A stretch of DNA of 64,000 nt from contig NC_087066.1 of the NCBI RefSeq assembly GCF_963678635.1, positions 47,963,129 through 48,027,128 on the forward strand. Reading direction: 5' to 3'. Every line of letters begins with the position of its first letter. Position 1 is the first letter of the stretch. This document shows, one piece after another, positions 48,036-58,700 of the stretch. A program made the position numbers and the translations under genes. Below the pieces are notes generated by a model. The model did not search any database. It had not been told where the DNA came from and was given only the letters and a program-made list of their open reading frames with translations. Source of the DNA: Symsagittifera roscoffensis (taxonomy: Eukaryota; Xenacoelomorpha; Acoela; Convolutidae).

Positions 48036-48210
48036 CTGTCAAGTTTTGGCGATCAAACGCACTGCCATATTTGCAAACGCCACCTCCGAAAAGGAGGCAT
48101 ACGGTGTGCCATTTGCAAAGCATACATCCATGTCTCATGTGACGAGCTACAGAGCAGCAAATTTTATTACGATGGGTTCTCTTGCATACATTGCATCCCC
48201 GAGTTTTTCA
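48036..48210 (+). pseudogene. LINE ORF1: PHD/C1-like zinc finger
   Basis: CHICKRHLRKGGIRCAICK, then HVSCDEL and FSCIHC: Cys/His spacing C-x2-C...C-x2-C...H-x3-C...C-x2-C, as in PHD-type fingers of LINE ORF1 proteins. It follows the SGNH-like region after a frameshift. Confidence 0.65.
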
Positions 48211-48499
48211 AAAAAAAGTCCAACTCCACCAACAGACGAACAAGCACAGCCCCATCCCAACCAAAGAAGAAACATCACCGACAACACCCGAAACAAACGT
48301 ACTGCCCAACACAACATAATCTAATCCATCGCCCCCAGCAATCACTACAGTCCTCTTCGACCCCTGGTAACTTATCGACCAAGAACTTGAATTTCAAAAT
48401 TACAACATATACAAAAATTTTGTTAACTGGAAACCGCGTTTCATAGTTCTAAGCAAGATCAAGCCCGGTTTCCAATTGATGGAATTACTGAACTAGCAG

Positions 48500-50002
48500 C
48501 TGTTGTCATTAGTAGAAGAAACACCAAATTCTAACGTCGCAATGAAAGCAGCAATGATTCTCCCACATCTGCTGCTCCCCAAAACTAAATCAGAAACAAA
48601 CGGATTAAATTGCAAAACTATGAGCCGCCGCATAGTTTTATTGAAGCAAGCCTTACTAGACGAACTTTTCACTGAAGCGAAAGCTCTCCAAATTAGATAT
48701 CCAAAACAAATAAGTGCAAAGAAAACGAGGAAATTAAGCAATTCGTTATGCTAATGAGGACAAGCAAAATATCTGTCGGTATGAGCTGCCTCTCAGACAA
48801 GAAAAGAAAATGCGTACTTCCCCTAAACGAAGTCACTGAAGAAAAACAATCCCTAGCCGAAACAGTGAACACTAACTATATAACTGAAGTAAGTGAAGAC
48901 AAAATGCCGTACCACTCCTCTATATTCAAACAAATAAACGCCAAGACAGTACAAAAATCAACCCTAAAATCAAACGGAAGCCATGGTCACTCAGATCTAG
49001 ATGCGTGCGAATGGAGAAGGATATTATTTGACCACAATCAGACATCCATTGAGCGTTGCAAAACAATAGCAAAGCTATCCTTTACAAGAGCAAGTAAAGT
49101 TCTCCCCATGAAAAACTAACGGCGTACAACTCGTGTCGCCTGATACCTCTGGACAAAATTTCAGGGGTACGGCCCATTGGTATAGGCGAGGTTCTGATTG
49201 GCAAAACAATCACCCAATGTACACAATCAGACCTTAAAAACCTCGGAAAAAAATCCAAATCTGCTTAGGCCAGAAATGTGCAATCGAATGTGCTATCCAC
49301 AGCTTGAGGAACAATTTTGGGAAACCGGAAACAAACTCCATACAATTTATTGATGCAGAAATCGATTTAAATCGCTCAATACAGAAGTTGCCCTAAAAAT
49401 ATCGAAATCCTTTGTCCAGCTCATATAAATATCTCCCAAAAATATATGTCAATAACACGGTTTTGACATCTGCTGAAGTCACAAGGCAAGGTGATCCCCT
49501 CGCAATGGCTTCGTACGGAATTGGGATAATCCCACTAATTGAGCTCTTGCAAAACCCAAATGTCACCCAAAAATGGTATGTAGATGACGGAAGCGCTGCA
49601 GGTGATCTTAGGAAACTCCGCGCAATACTGCACAACCTGGATTTGCACGGAAAGGATTTCGGATACCGTGTGAAGCCTTCTAAAAGTCAACTCATAGAAA
49701 AGAAAAACCGTCGGGAAAGCGCCATAAAACTATCCGAAGGTTTAATTATTACAATGGTAGACGGTTTCAGAGTCGTTGTATCGGTTATAGGAACACTATC
49801 AGCTTGCGATAAAAACATGGAAAGCGAAACTGAAAAGACAACTGCCCTAACTGAAAAGCTTTCCAAAATAGCTAAAACATCACCACAAAATGCATACTCC
49901 TGCTACAAAAAGGGATTTCAAAATAAAGTAAGCTTTCTAACCAGAACAACTCCGGAAGCTTTCAAGAAAATGGATGAAATTGAGAAAAAATTAAGACAGT
50001 AG
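48500..50002 (+). pseudogene. LINE ORF2: reverse transcriptase
   Basis: N-terminal region with AMKAAMILPHLLL; then RLIPLDKISGVRPIGIGEVL (about 49134-49195); then TRQGDPLAMASYGIGIIPLI and the catalytic box KWYVDDGSAAG (about 49470-49610), Asp pair intact; then a thumb region. At least three frame changes separate the pieces. Similar RTs with the 'RPIGIGEVL' and 'QGDPLAMAMYAI' motifs occur in many invertebrate genomes; subfamily name not certain. Confidence 0.8.
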
Positions 50003-50399
50003 CTGCTTCTTTGTACTACTGGTAAAAACCATATAATCTATTAAAATCGCTGACTTTTTGCACTACCACTAAGAGTTGGACGATTAGACCTCCTCAGTAA
50101 CACGGACTTTTCCAGAAATTATGAGTGGTCACGAGCCATTTGTGATCTGTTAGAAAACAGTGATTAAAAAAACGGAACAAACTCTGATAATTCGAAACCT
50201 CCAAACTGAGAGACAGACCGTCACACTCTCAAAAAAAGCTAAACTTATGGACAATTGCTCAACAGAAAAAAAACTGATAAATCTAGCGCCACAGAAAGGC
50301 TAAGCTTGCTACATTTTAAAAACACAATTTTTCCCTCAACAAATCAGAGTTTAAATATGGATTACTACTGAGATATGGATGGGAACCACCAAACACTCA

Positions 50400-50981
50400 G
50401 CAAACATGCCCATGTGGACAACTGTTCTTTCTGACCCACATTCTACAATGTCCCAAAAGTGGATACACTCAACTTAGACATATTGAAATTCGCGATATTT
50501 TTGCGACACTCCTAGACGAAGTATGCTATGATGTTGAAATAGAGCCGAAACTTCAATCGCTGGAAAGCGAAAGCTTTCACAACAAAACAACCGCTACTGA
50601 AGATGACGCTCGATTTGACATCAAGGCAAATGAACTATGGGGAGGCCAGTTCAGCCGAACTTTTTCGTTGTAAAAATTTTCAAACCCCATGCTAAATAAC
50701 GCCCTAAGACTACATCTAACGCCTACAAATGTCATGAGGGTGTCAAAACATTAAAATACTAACAACGAATTCTGGATGTGGAACACAGCAGCTTTGTTCC
50801 AATAATTTTTGCGTGTACCGGAGGAGCAGCATCAGGCTCTACAAAAACCATCCAGAAACTAACAGAGAAACTGAGCGAAAAACGGAACGAAGCATACTCG
50901 GACACAATAAACTTTATTAGAACAAAATTAAATTTTGCACTTCTGAAGAGTGCAAATTTCTGCCTAAGGGGGCGCAAAAAA
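50400..50981 (+). pseudogene. LINE ORF2 C-terminus: CxCG/H/C finger and nuclease-like region, truncated
   Basis: TCPCGQLFFLTHILQCPKSG is a C-x-C...H-x4-C finger; IEIRDIFATLLDEVC, DDARFDIKANELWGGQF and FACTGGAASGSTK follow. The order finger then D-rich region resembles the restriction-like endonuclease end of RLE-type LINEs (inference). The coding frame stops abruptly where the gypsy LTR is inserted. Confidence 0.55.
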
Positions 50982-51902
50982 TGTAACATTCGCCCGGAAG
51001 ATACATATCGACGGATAACAAAACTAAGTCTTAAGACGACTGGCTAGCGTCTAAACAGAGCTTTGCATGTTTTTCACCGTCTCTACCAAGCCAGTACTTT
51101 TCGGTGGTCTTTCTTACATCAGGCTGACAAAAACGTTACTGTTCTCCGGCTTCGACCAGAACGCTCAAATTAACTGAATTACATGCAAAGTTAGTGAGCT
51201 CATGGCTGGGTCTCTGTATCCCCAGACCACGAGGTCACTCCTAAAAACAGGGCTACTACTTATCATATTACTATTGTTTTTGTTCAGTAGATAAAAATCA
51301 TCATCTCCATCGAAGATGGATCAACCCTTTCCCCCAACTCCTAGCACCTCATCCTTGTCAAAACTAATCAAAATATCAGTTAAATTCAAGTCAGGACATG
51401 ACAGGATGCTAAAATTCAATACAAGTTCATAAAAGTTCCCGTCCCGAGACCCTTCCGGATTCTTGAATCCGGCGAATCAAGCTCCTTAACCTCAGGTTCA
51501 CGCTAACTCGGAGGGCTGGCTTCTACCCTTCACCGTTGTTCGCAACGGCCTTGCAACTATTGTAACAGCACAATAGTTGCAACTCGGAACGTCCTCTGCT
51601 GCTCGGTAGTTCGTTGTTGTTTTTTAGTCTCGATTTTCGTACTGTTCGTAATCGCAGATAAAGTTGTTCTGTTTCTTTCTGCTATTTTAGCCAAAATGGC
51701 CGTTTTAACATTTCTCAGAAATGTTACGTCATCACTTCGAAAAATTAAAATTTAGAATTCCAGAATCTTCTAGCCTTCACCGTTTGGCCAATCATTCAAA
51801 TAACGTCCTTATCCGTTCTAAATCGCCAATTCGGAAGGTTCACTGCTAAAAATCCTGAATTCTGCAGAGACTGCATTTTGGCCATTCTGGTCGAATGTCA
51901 CA
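50982..51902 (-). mobile_element. 3' LTR of the giant gypsy element (921 bp)
   Basis: On the minus strand it begins TGTGACATTCG and ends CGAATGTTACA, inverted repeats with one mismatch, starting TG and ending CA. It lies between a polypurine tract and LINE sequence. Its body matches the LTR remnants at 31861-32788, 39140-40056 and 45243-45766. Left flank is AAAAA (50977-50981), the expected target duplication partner beyond 64000. Confidence 0.88.
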
Positions 51903-51912
51903 TACTCCCCGG
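51903..51912 (-). promoter_or_regulatory. Polypurine tract candidate
   Basis: CCGGGGAGTA on the minus strand touches the LTR start TGTGACA, the place where plus-strand DNA synthesis is primed in LTR elements. It is short for a PPT. Confidence 0.4.
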
Positions 51913-52721
51913 ACAGTCCGGTCAATGTCCTCATTGAATCGCGCAATATTCTAAATGGTTACAGTGTCATCGAACAGAATTTACAAAATGCACGAAATTA
52001 CTTTTACCTACGTCACATCGACTCACTGCAGAATATAAATGGCATCATACTACATCACTATAGCCTTCAAATTCTTTCATTAATCTGCACATTGAGGATA
52101 TGACTTAAGATAAAACATATTTTCTGACTTCCAGTGTCAATATCCCGATTGAAACTTTTTCTCCTAGATTTAAAAGGTGTTGGCTTGCAGGACAGTCCTG
52201 CCAACCAACAAGCTAAAATTATCCTACTATGCTCCTTCCCTTCGGAAATCTTGCTTGTTTATTGTCCTGAATATTAAAACCAAGAGACCTCGTGGTTAGA
52301 AAGAACAATGCAACAACCTCCCTCCTCAAGAAGTTACTCAAGTTTTTCATGTCACCACAAAGTTATCAGTCTTCCTAAGTGATTAAAAACAATCATGCAG
52401 GCTGGAATATTTAAATATACTCTTCCCTCAAGCCTTTCTAAATAAATAATAAGTGAGTGTCTCTAAAGCCACTTCAACTAAAACCAAAATGCAAATTTAT
52501 AAATGCAACAATTTCCAAACTCAACTAAATGTTTCAGTTTTCAATTACAACTTGGTTGCTTGGTTTCTCACTTGAGTTTTTCACACACATAAAACGATTC
52601 TGAGTTTTAACGTTTCTTCATCATCCCTTTGTTCTCTTCTTTTTTCGTCGTTTAGAAGTTCTAAAACTTCTAAATTCTTCTAATTTTCCTTCTTTTTGCC
52701 TCTTGTTTTCTCGACCATTCA
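51903..52721 (-). other. 3' untranslated region of the gypsy element
   Basis: About 820 bp, AT-rich, between the stop of the accessory ORF and the LTR. No ORF or RNA seen. Contains the GAGGACATTGACCGGACTGTCC block that is also kept in the plus-strand copy (45215-45236). Confidence 0.6.
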
Positions 52722-55700
52722 TCAATGCTCCATTTCCTCCTCCTGTGACGCTGACTCTGCACTCTCGGTCTCCGTGTCTTGTAGCACGTCATTGACTATC
52801 CTGACGCTGTTGGAAGCCGTCCTCCAACACTTCTGCTCTTCCACCCTCTGTTTACAGCAAGGTAGGGGATCCACGTTTGATTCTCTGTTTCTACAGAAGC
52901 TGTTGTGGAGACACAACGTCACGTTTCTCTCCAAATCTTCTTTCAGCATCTCTGCCTTCTCATTTCCACTACGCTCGCTCGTCCTGGAAATTCTTTTCAC
53001 AGCGGTGGTCACTGCATTCCGATGGGTCACGAAAGCTCGCTTGAAAGCTCCTGCCCCAATGTCCAGCTGATATTCACTGTACACTCTGCCATGTTTCGAC
53101 ATATGCTTTTTCGCATACTCGTACAACCATGCAGTCATGTTAGCTCTGAACCATGGCATCAATCGTTTTCTTGCCCATATCTTCTTCACTTCCATCGGAA
53201 TGTTTAGAACTTTGCACATTGTCTCAAAAAGATCTAAATCTTTTAGACAATCTAATTTCTGCAGTTGTTCTCTCGTCGGTGCCTCCTGTCTATTATTTTC
53301 TCTCACATGAGCTTCCAGCCATCGTATCGCCATCATAACTCCCACTATCACTATTGTTATAGGCTGTGATGAATCTGGTAAACCCATGGAGAGCAGCTCT
53401 CCAGAGTCCCAGATCAACACCAGATTACTACGCTTGGGATACCACCAGGTCTGCAGCAAGCAGTGGCAAGGAAACTCGTCATGTGTCAACATGATGCTCC
53501 TCCAATTCCGTTTTCCCGAAGCTTCCAGCAATGGCTCCACTTCCATCATCACTCGGTGGATCTCATCATTCTCATCTACTGCATTGTAATCTGTGACAGT
53601 TGATCCTCTCTGTTTCTGTTTTTCAAAGTCACTGAAGTTCCCGCTCACATATCCCATGAACTTCTTTCCTAGTATTGACTCCAACTCCTCTTTGGTTCTT
53701 TCTGGAACTGCTGAGAAAATCTTACACAGTAACTCGTAAGACTTTTCAGACATTCTTGCCAACCTCACGCACTTCGGCACTGAAAAGGCTTGATCCACAA
53801 TCGTTCTTGTACTCTTCACATCCACAGCTACGAAATGTACAGGATACTTGCTCTTGCACATTGGAGCCAACATTGAACCCACCAAATATCGTGCTCCTGA
53901 TGGTCTACAATAAGTTTCGCTGTGTCTGATGTTCATCTCCGTTTCGATTGCTTCCCTCCATTTTCCTATATACTTCTGCTCAGTCTGCAGAACTCCTGGG
54001 AATACTTCTACGCTGATGGCTGTGACCATCTCATGTTTCTGTTCTAGATTCAATAGTGACTCTAAAGAACCAAACATGCTGTAGAATCCTAGTGCTGTCA
54101 CCAGATTCACATCGGTTCCTCCATGGCAATCTGCTATCAGTTCCGTTTCCGTTCTTGCTTTCATCACTACATTTCCAAACAATACTGTCAACTGCTTGTG
54201 TTGTTTCTCCAGGGTTTTCACACAGTCTAGACTTCCACAAACGTGACCCTCTAGTCCACAGACTTCCGCCAGACAGCTACCAGGTTTGACCCAGTCTTCT
54301 GGTCCCCAGCCAGGCAACTCCACTTTATCTTCTCCGTTGCTCTTAGAGGCTGTTATCATCATATTATATATGATGTTGAGGTCACGCAGGTTACAGTCCG
54401 CATTCAGTTCCCTCTGTATGTCCTGTGTCGCCCGTAATATTGAGTCAGCGTTGGGACTAGGACACCACGATGGTTTCATCAATTCCCACACTGCCATCAA
54501 GCTCGTTCTCAGTAATTCATCTGAGAATCCCAACCCAAATTCCACTCTCTTGTCGGATTTTGGTACTGAAGGTGCAGTCACCTCTTCTTCCAAGACCAGT
54601 CCCAATTTGGCCTGTGAATTGTTGACGCTTTTAATCGTTACAATCCTGGACGTCCAGAATCTTAGTAACACCGCCTGCTCATAATCAAAGAAGCAATCGC
54701 GTATGTCTTCACTCAGGAAAGGATTGTACGCTATCCCTATGATCCCGGATACATAGCTATATGACTTCTTCTTGATCGGTCCACAGTATTCACTGGATTT
54801 CGGCAATGCTCCCATAGATTCTTTAGTGAGCCTCAACTCCTTGTTTGAGAATCTCCTGATCTCGTCTATCTTTTTCATGGGTTCCAATTCTTCAGGTTCT
54901 TTCATGTTCACCCTCATCGGTTTACTTTGCTGCATATCCAGCATTGCTAGTAAGAACATGGCTTTCGTTCGCTCATCGCCTTCCTTCAACATTTTAACAC
55001 AAGTGCTTAATGCAGGTACTGAGATCTGCTCTATCAGGAATCGAATGAAACAGAGAGCGTCTCTCCGCTTTGCACACGCTACTGCTGCTCCCTCCTGGAC
55101 TATCAGATCCCTCAGATTCGTCATAAGGAAAACTTTTTCCTCCTTTGATCTCTTCCTTTCTTCCGAATCATATTCTTCGCGAGTCAGTCCCATCATGCAC
55201 CAGGCGAGCCTGAGTTGTAATTCTGTCCTTACGTAAGGTACTGCCACGAGAGCATGTATTCTTGGCGTAGTCCTCATTTCCTCTTCGAAATACCTCAATA
55301 CTACTGCTTTCCATGGAAGGCTCACCAACTGCTCGATCGTCTCCGCCTGTACGTCAGACGACGCCAAAGTTCCGTACGCCTTCTGCTTGAGGGTGGTGCC
55401 TTGCAACATTGTTTCCAGATAACCCTCCATGGCTTTTTCTTCTTCCAGGGCCATTACATGCCCTCTAGCCGAGTTTCGGTATTCCAACATCTCCATGTAT
55501 CCACCGGTGGGTTCATCTATCGACACTGTCTCAGACACTGTCAGTCTGTTGTATTCCACTGGTGTTAGTTGTCCTGCAACACTTCCCTTTCCATGATTCA
55601 TGGGAGATGGCTTGAAGTCCCTCATTTTACTCTCTCCACATTGACTGAGTATTTCCATTTCTAAAGTCGCTCCAGTCAGAGTGCGGTCACTCCTTTTGGA

Positions 55701-58700
55701 TTTATAACCGGTTGACTTTAACCACGCCATGAGAATGGGTGGCACCATCGCTATATCAGTTAATATTCTATCTGTGCCAGACAATTGATAATCACCTTGC
55801 CCCAAATCCATGACTTCCTCGACTCGTTTTCTTTTCGTTGAGTTACCAGCTTTCATCGATATTTCCGAATCCACTTTCGTCTTTCCAATCCTCCTCGGCA
55901 TCACTCTGCTGCCTAACTTCATTTTCATCGCATTGATTTTATCAATCACCATTTTCGATCGCATCGTTCCTCTCCTGGTCCTTGACAGGTACACCACCTC
56001 TCCTTCATTATCCTGCGGTGTTATCTTGATGGGAGAATTCGCCTCACTCTCATCAGTGGCTGAGTCGATCAATAACTCACTCAGTCTCCCTTCACACTCA
56101 TCAAGCTTGTCAAGCACTTCTCTCATCAAGGGTTGATTGAGACCTGTTTTGAGAATGGACTGGGTCCCATAGCTCTGAATCACAGTCCAGACTTCTTCCA
56201 TGAACGCCACTCTGTCCAGCTTACATCCCGTCCTACTCTCGTGGTCTCGGTGATGTACTTCCCATTCTTCTTCGGGCAGCGTTCCCAAGAAAGGTACTCT
56301 GGCTGAGGCCTCTATTCTTCTCCTCCGAGGTGATTCCATGAGGATTCTCTGCTCGTTATTTCTTGTATTGCCAGGAGAGCTGCTCTCCGGCAAATTCCGT
56401 TTCATTTCATCAAAGGCTGACGGAGGTTCCAGTGTCGAGATGCCTTCATCCGCTGGCTCAGTCGTTTCCAACGTGTCTGCATTATTCTCAAGATCACTGA
56501 AGATATTGAAATCCAGGCTGGATGTTCCTCCTGTCGATGCCCTGTCGTCTTCCCCACCAGCTTGATCTTGTTGCATGGGTTCTTCCGTCTGACGGTTTCC
56601 ACCCTGTCCGTCATCTCCTTCTGACTTGTCCCCATTCGAGTTCGATGGTCCTTGTTTGTCATCATCAGCTTCTTCCTGGAATCTCGGTATGAGCAATGTA
56701 CCGGCTGATTTATCTTCCTCTTCTCCATGGACCACTTTGGTTTCTTCGCAGCCGAAGGGTGCTAGAAAAATTCTCGTCTGCAATATTCCCGCAACTTTCA
56801 TCTCTTTTCTCACACTGGTCAGGATTATTGAGGCTTCAGGCAATTCAGTCCTGCCTCTCATCCTCATTGGAGCTAAGCCTAGTCCCCTCCATTCCTCATC
56901 AAATCCTTCAGGCTTGGGAGTAGCAGCGTTGCTTATTCGCCTTCTCGTCGCTTGATCCGTGTACGCAAATCGTGTGTACTGTAACACGGCGGCATTTCTC
57001 CCCACGAAGTATGGATCCATCGTCGCCGAGAAATTCCCTACTCTCCTTTCATTGGTTTCGAATGCTCTCAACCTAGGAGTTTGTACTACGGAGACTGCTC
57101 CGAGCAACATCCTTCTTATCAGAGGGAATTCAGGGATTGCTTCGGGTAGCTTCTTGTAATCGCCCCAGTCCTTCGTCTCTTCTCTCACCTTGTGATACGC
57201 TGCTGTGAGACGAGGCACTCTGGTCATTTCACCATTCGTTTTGTCATAGGGCCTCAGATTCCAAAGCTTTGGAAACACCTCGATGTGCCCTCTTTCTACT
57301 TCTCCCATGCGGTCACAGAAGTGATCGTCAAAATTGATGACTGTCATCTCTGGCTCCGATATTTTCGCAAATAACAGATCTTCACTCATGAGCTCTCGCA
57401 ATGCGTGCTGCTCACACCAGTTCAGTGTACTACCGTCCACTGCCGATATGAGGTTCAGGTGCAACACCGACCTCCTATATGCTTCCACTTTAACGTCAGG
57501 GAACGCAAAGGTGACTGCTGGTCCATAGATCACTGTCACGAACTCCGTGACTCCTCTGATCAGTGCCAAGGGATCGATTCTCATAGCTAAGCTCAAATCT
57601 GTTAACAGCGGCATGCCTCCAACATGTCGTCTAACATCTTCCTCTCTTTCAATTGTCTCGTCTTCTCCGGTTCCAAAGCGATTTTGCTGCAAGAGATACT
57701 GGATAAGAGTGTGTCTCAGGTCTCTTATTTTGTTCCACGAGTCTGTGGATTTCTTCATATCCAGATTCCTCACTCTCTCTTTCATCTGCTCTGGACAACG
57801 TGCCAGTTTCATCAGTCCTCCCAAGTTTCCGTGGGTTATTGCGATCAATGTCAGAAGTCCATCTAGTCGCAGGTTCTGTATTCCATCCGTAAGCAGTATC
57901 ACCGGTCCTTTCACGAAAATCTCCGCTCCAAATGTCACGAACAGGGCCATTAATTCCACTATCGATACTTTCACTACCGCTTGGAGGAATTCCTTTATCA
58001 AGTAGTGCGAGACTTTCGGGTAGACTTTTGCCAAGAAGGACGCGGTCCATCCGGCTCCCAACCCTTCTAGCATGCTGTCTGTCCTTTCAAATCCCTCCTG
58101 TCCTTTCACTTCCTGGGTCCAGAAGGTTTCCAGAGTAATCTGACACATTCTGTTCACGAACTCAGCTGTCTTTTCTCCGGCATTTTCCGCCAGGTTCACC
58201 TCCTTCAACAAGTAGGCGTGTATCTTAGTGATCATTACTGGGCCTTGCTGAAAAGCATCTGCACCCAATGCCGCTACTCTCGGATTCAGGTGTAGCCACT
58301 GGTTTGCTTCCGGCTTGGTTCTCAGCACCATCGCTTCCAGATGAGCTCTCGTCTCCAGTGAATTTTTTCTTCTCGTGTCTTCACTCGCCACTTCCATTGC
58401 TCGGAACCACAAGTCGTTTGACATCGCCGTGATCACTCGATGGTCGTCATCTATTCCTGGTTTCAGTTTGAGTTGCCGACTGAAGTTGGACAGTTCCAAC
58501 CCCAGCACTTCGTCCAACACCAACATGTGTAACGCGTGGTCCTTGAACCCTCTCATCGCGTTTGAGATATCTGACCATACTGCCGGCAGTTCAGCCTTAA
58601 GTGGCCTCAGGTTCTCCATTTCTATCATGCGATTCGGGGCTGATATGATCACATCATATTTTCCCTCCGAAAGTAAGGCTACCATTGCATACACAAACTT

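Larger units (their letters stand above)
47260..50981 (+). mobile_element. Decayed non-LTR retrotransposon with SGNH/PHD-type ORF1 and RT ORF2
   Basis: Ordered remnants: SGNH-like region, Cys/His finger, RT, CxCG...H...C finger with nuclease-like region. The 5' end is uncertain (a GC-richer stretch starts near 47265). The 3' end is cut by the gypsy LTR at 50982. Frameshifted in several places, so not active. Confidence 0.7.
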
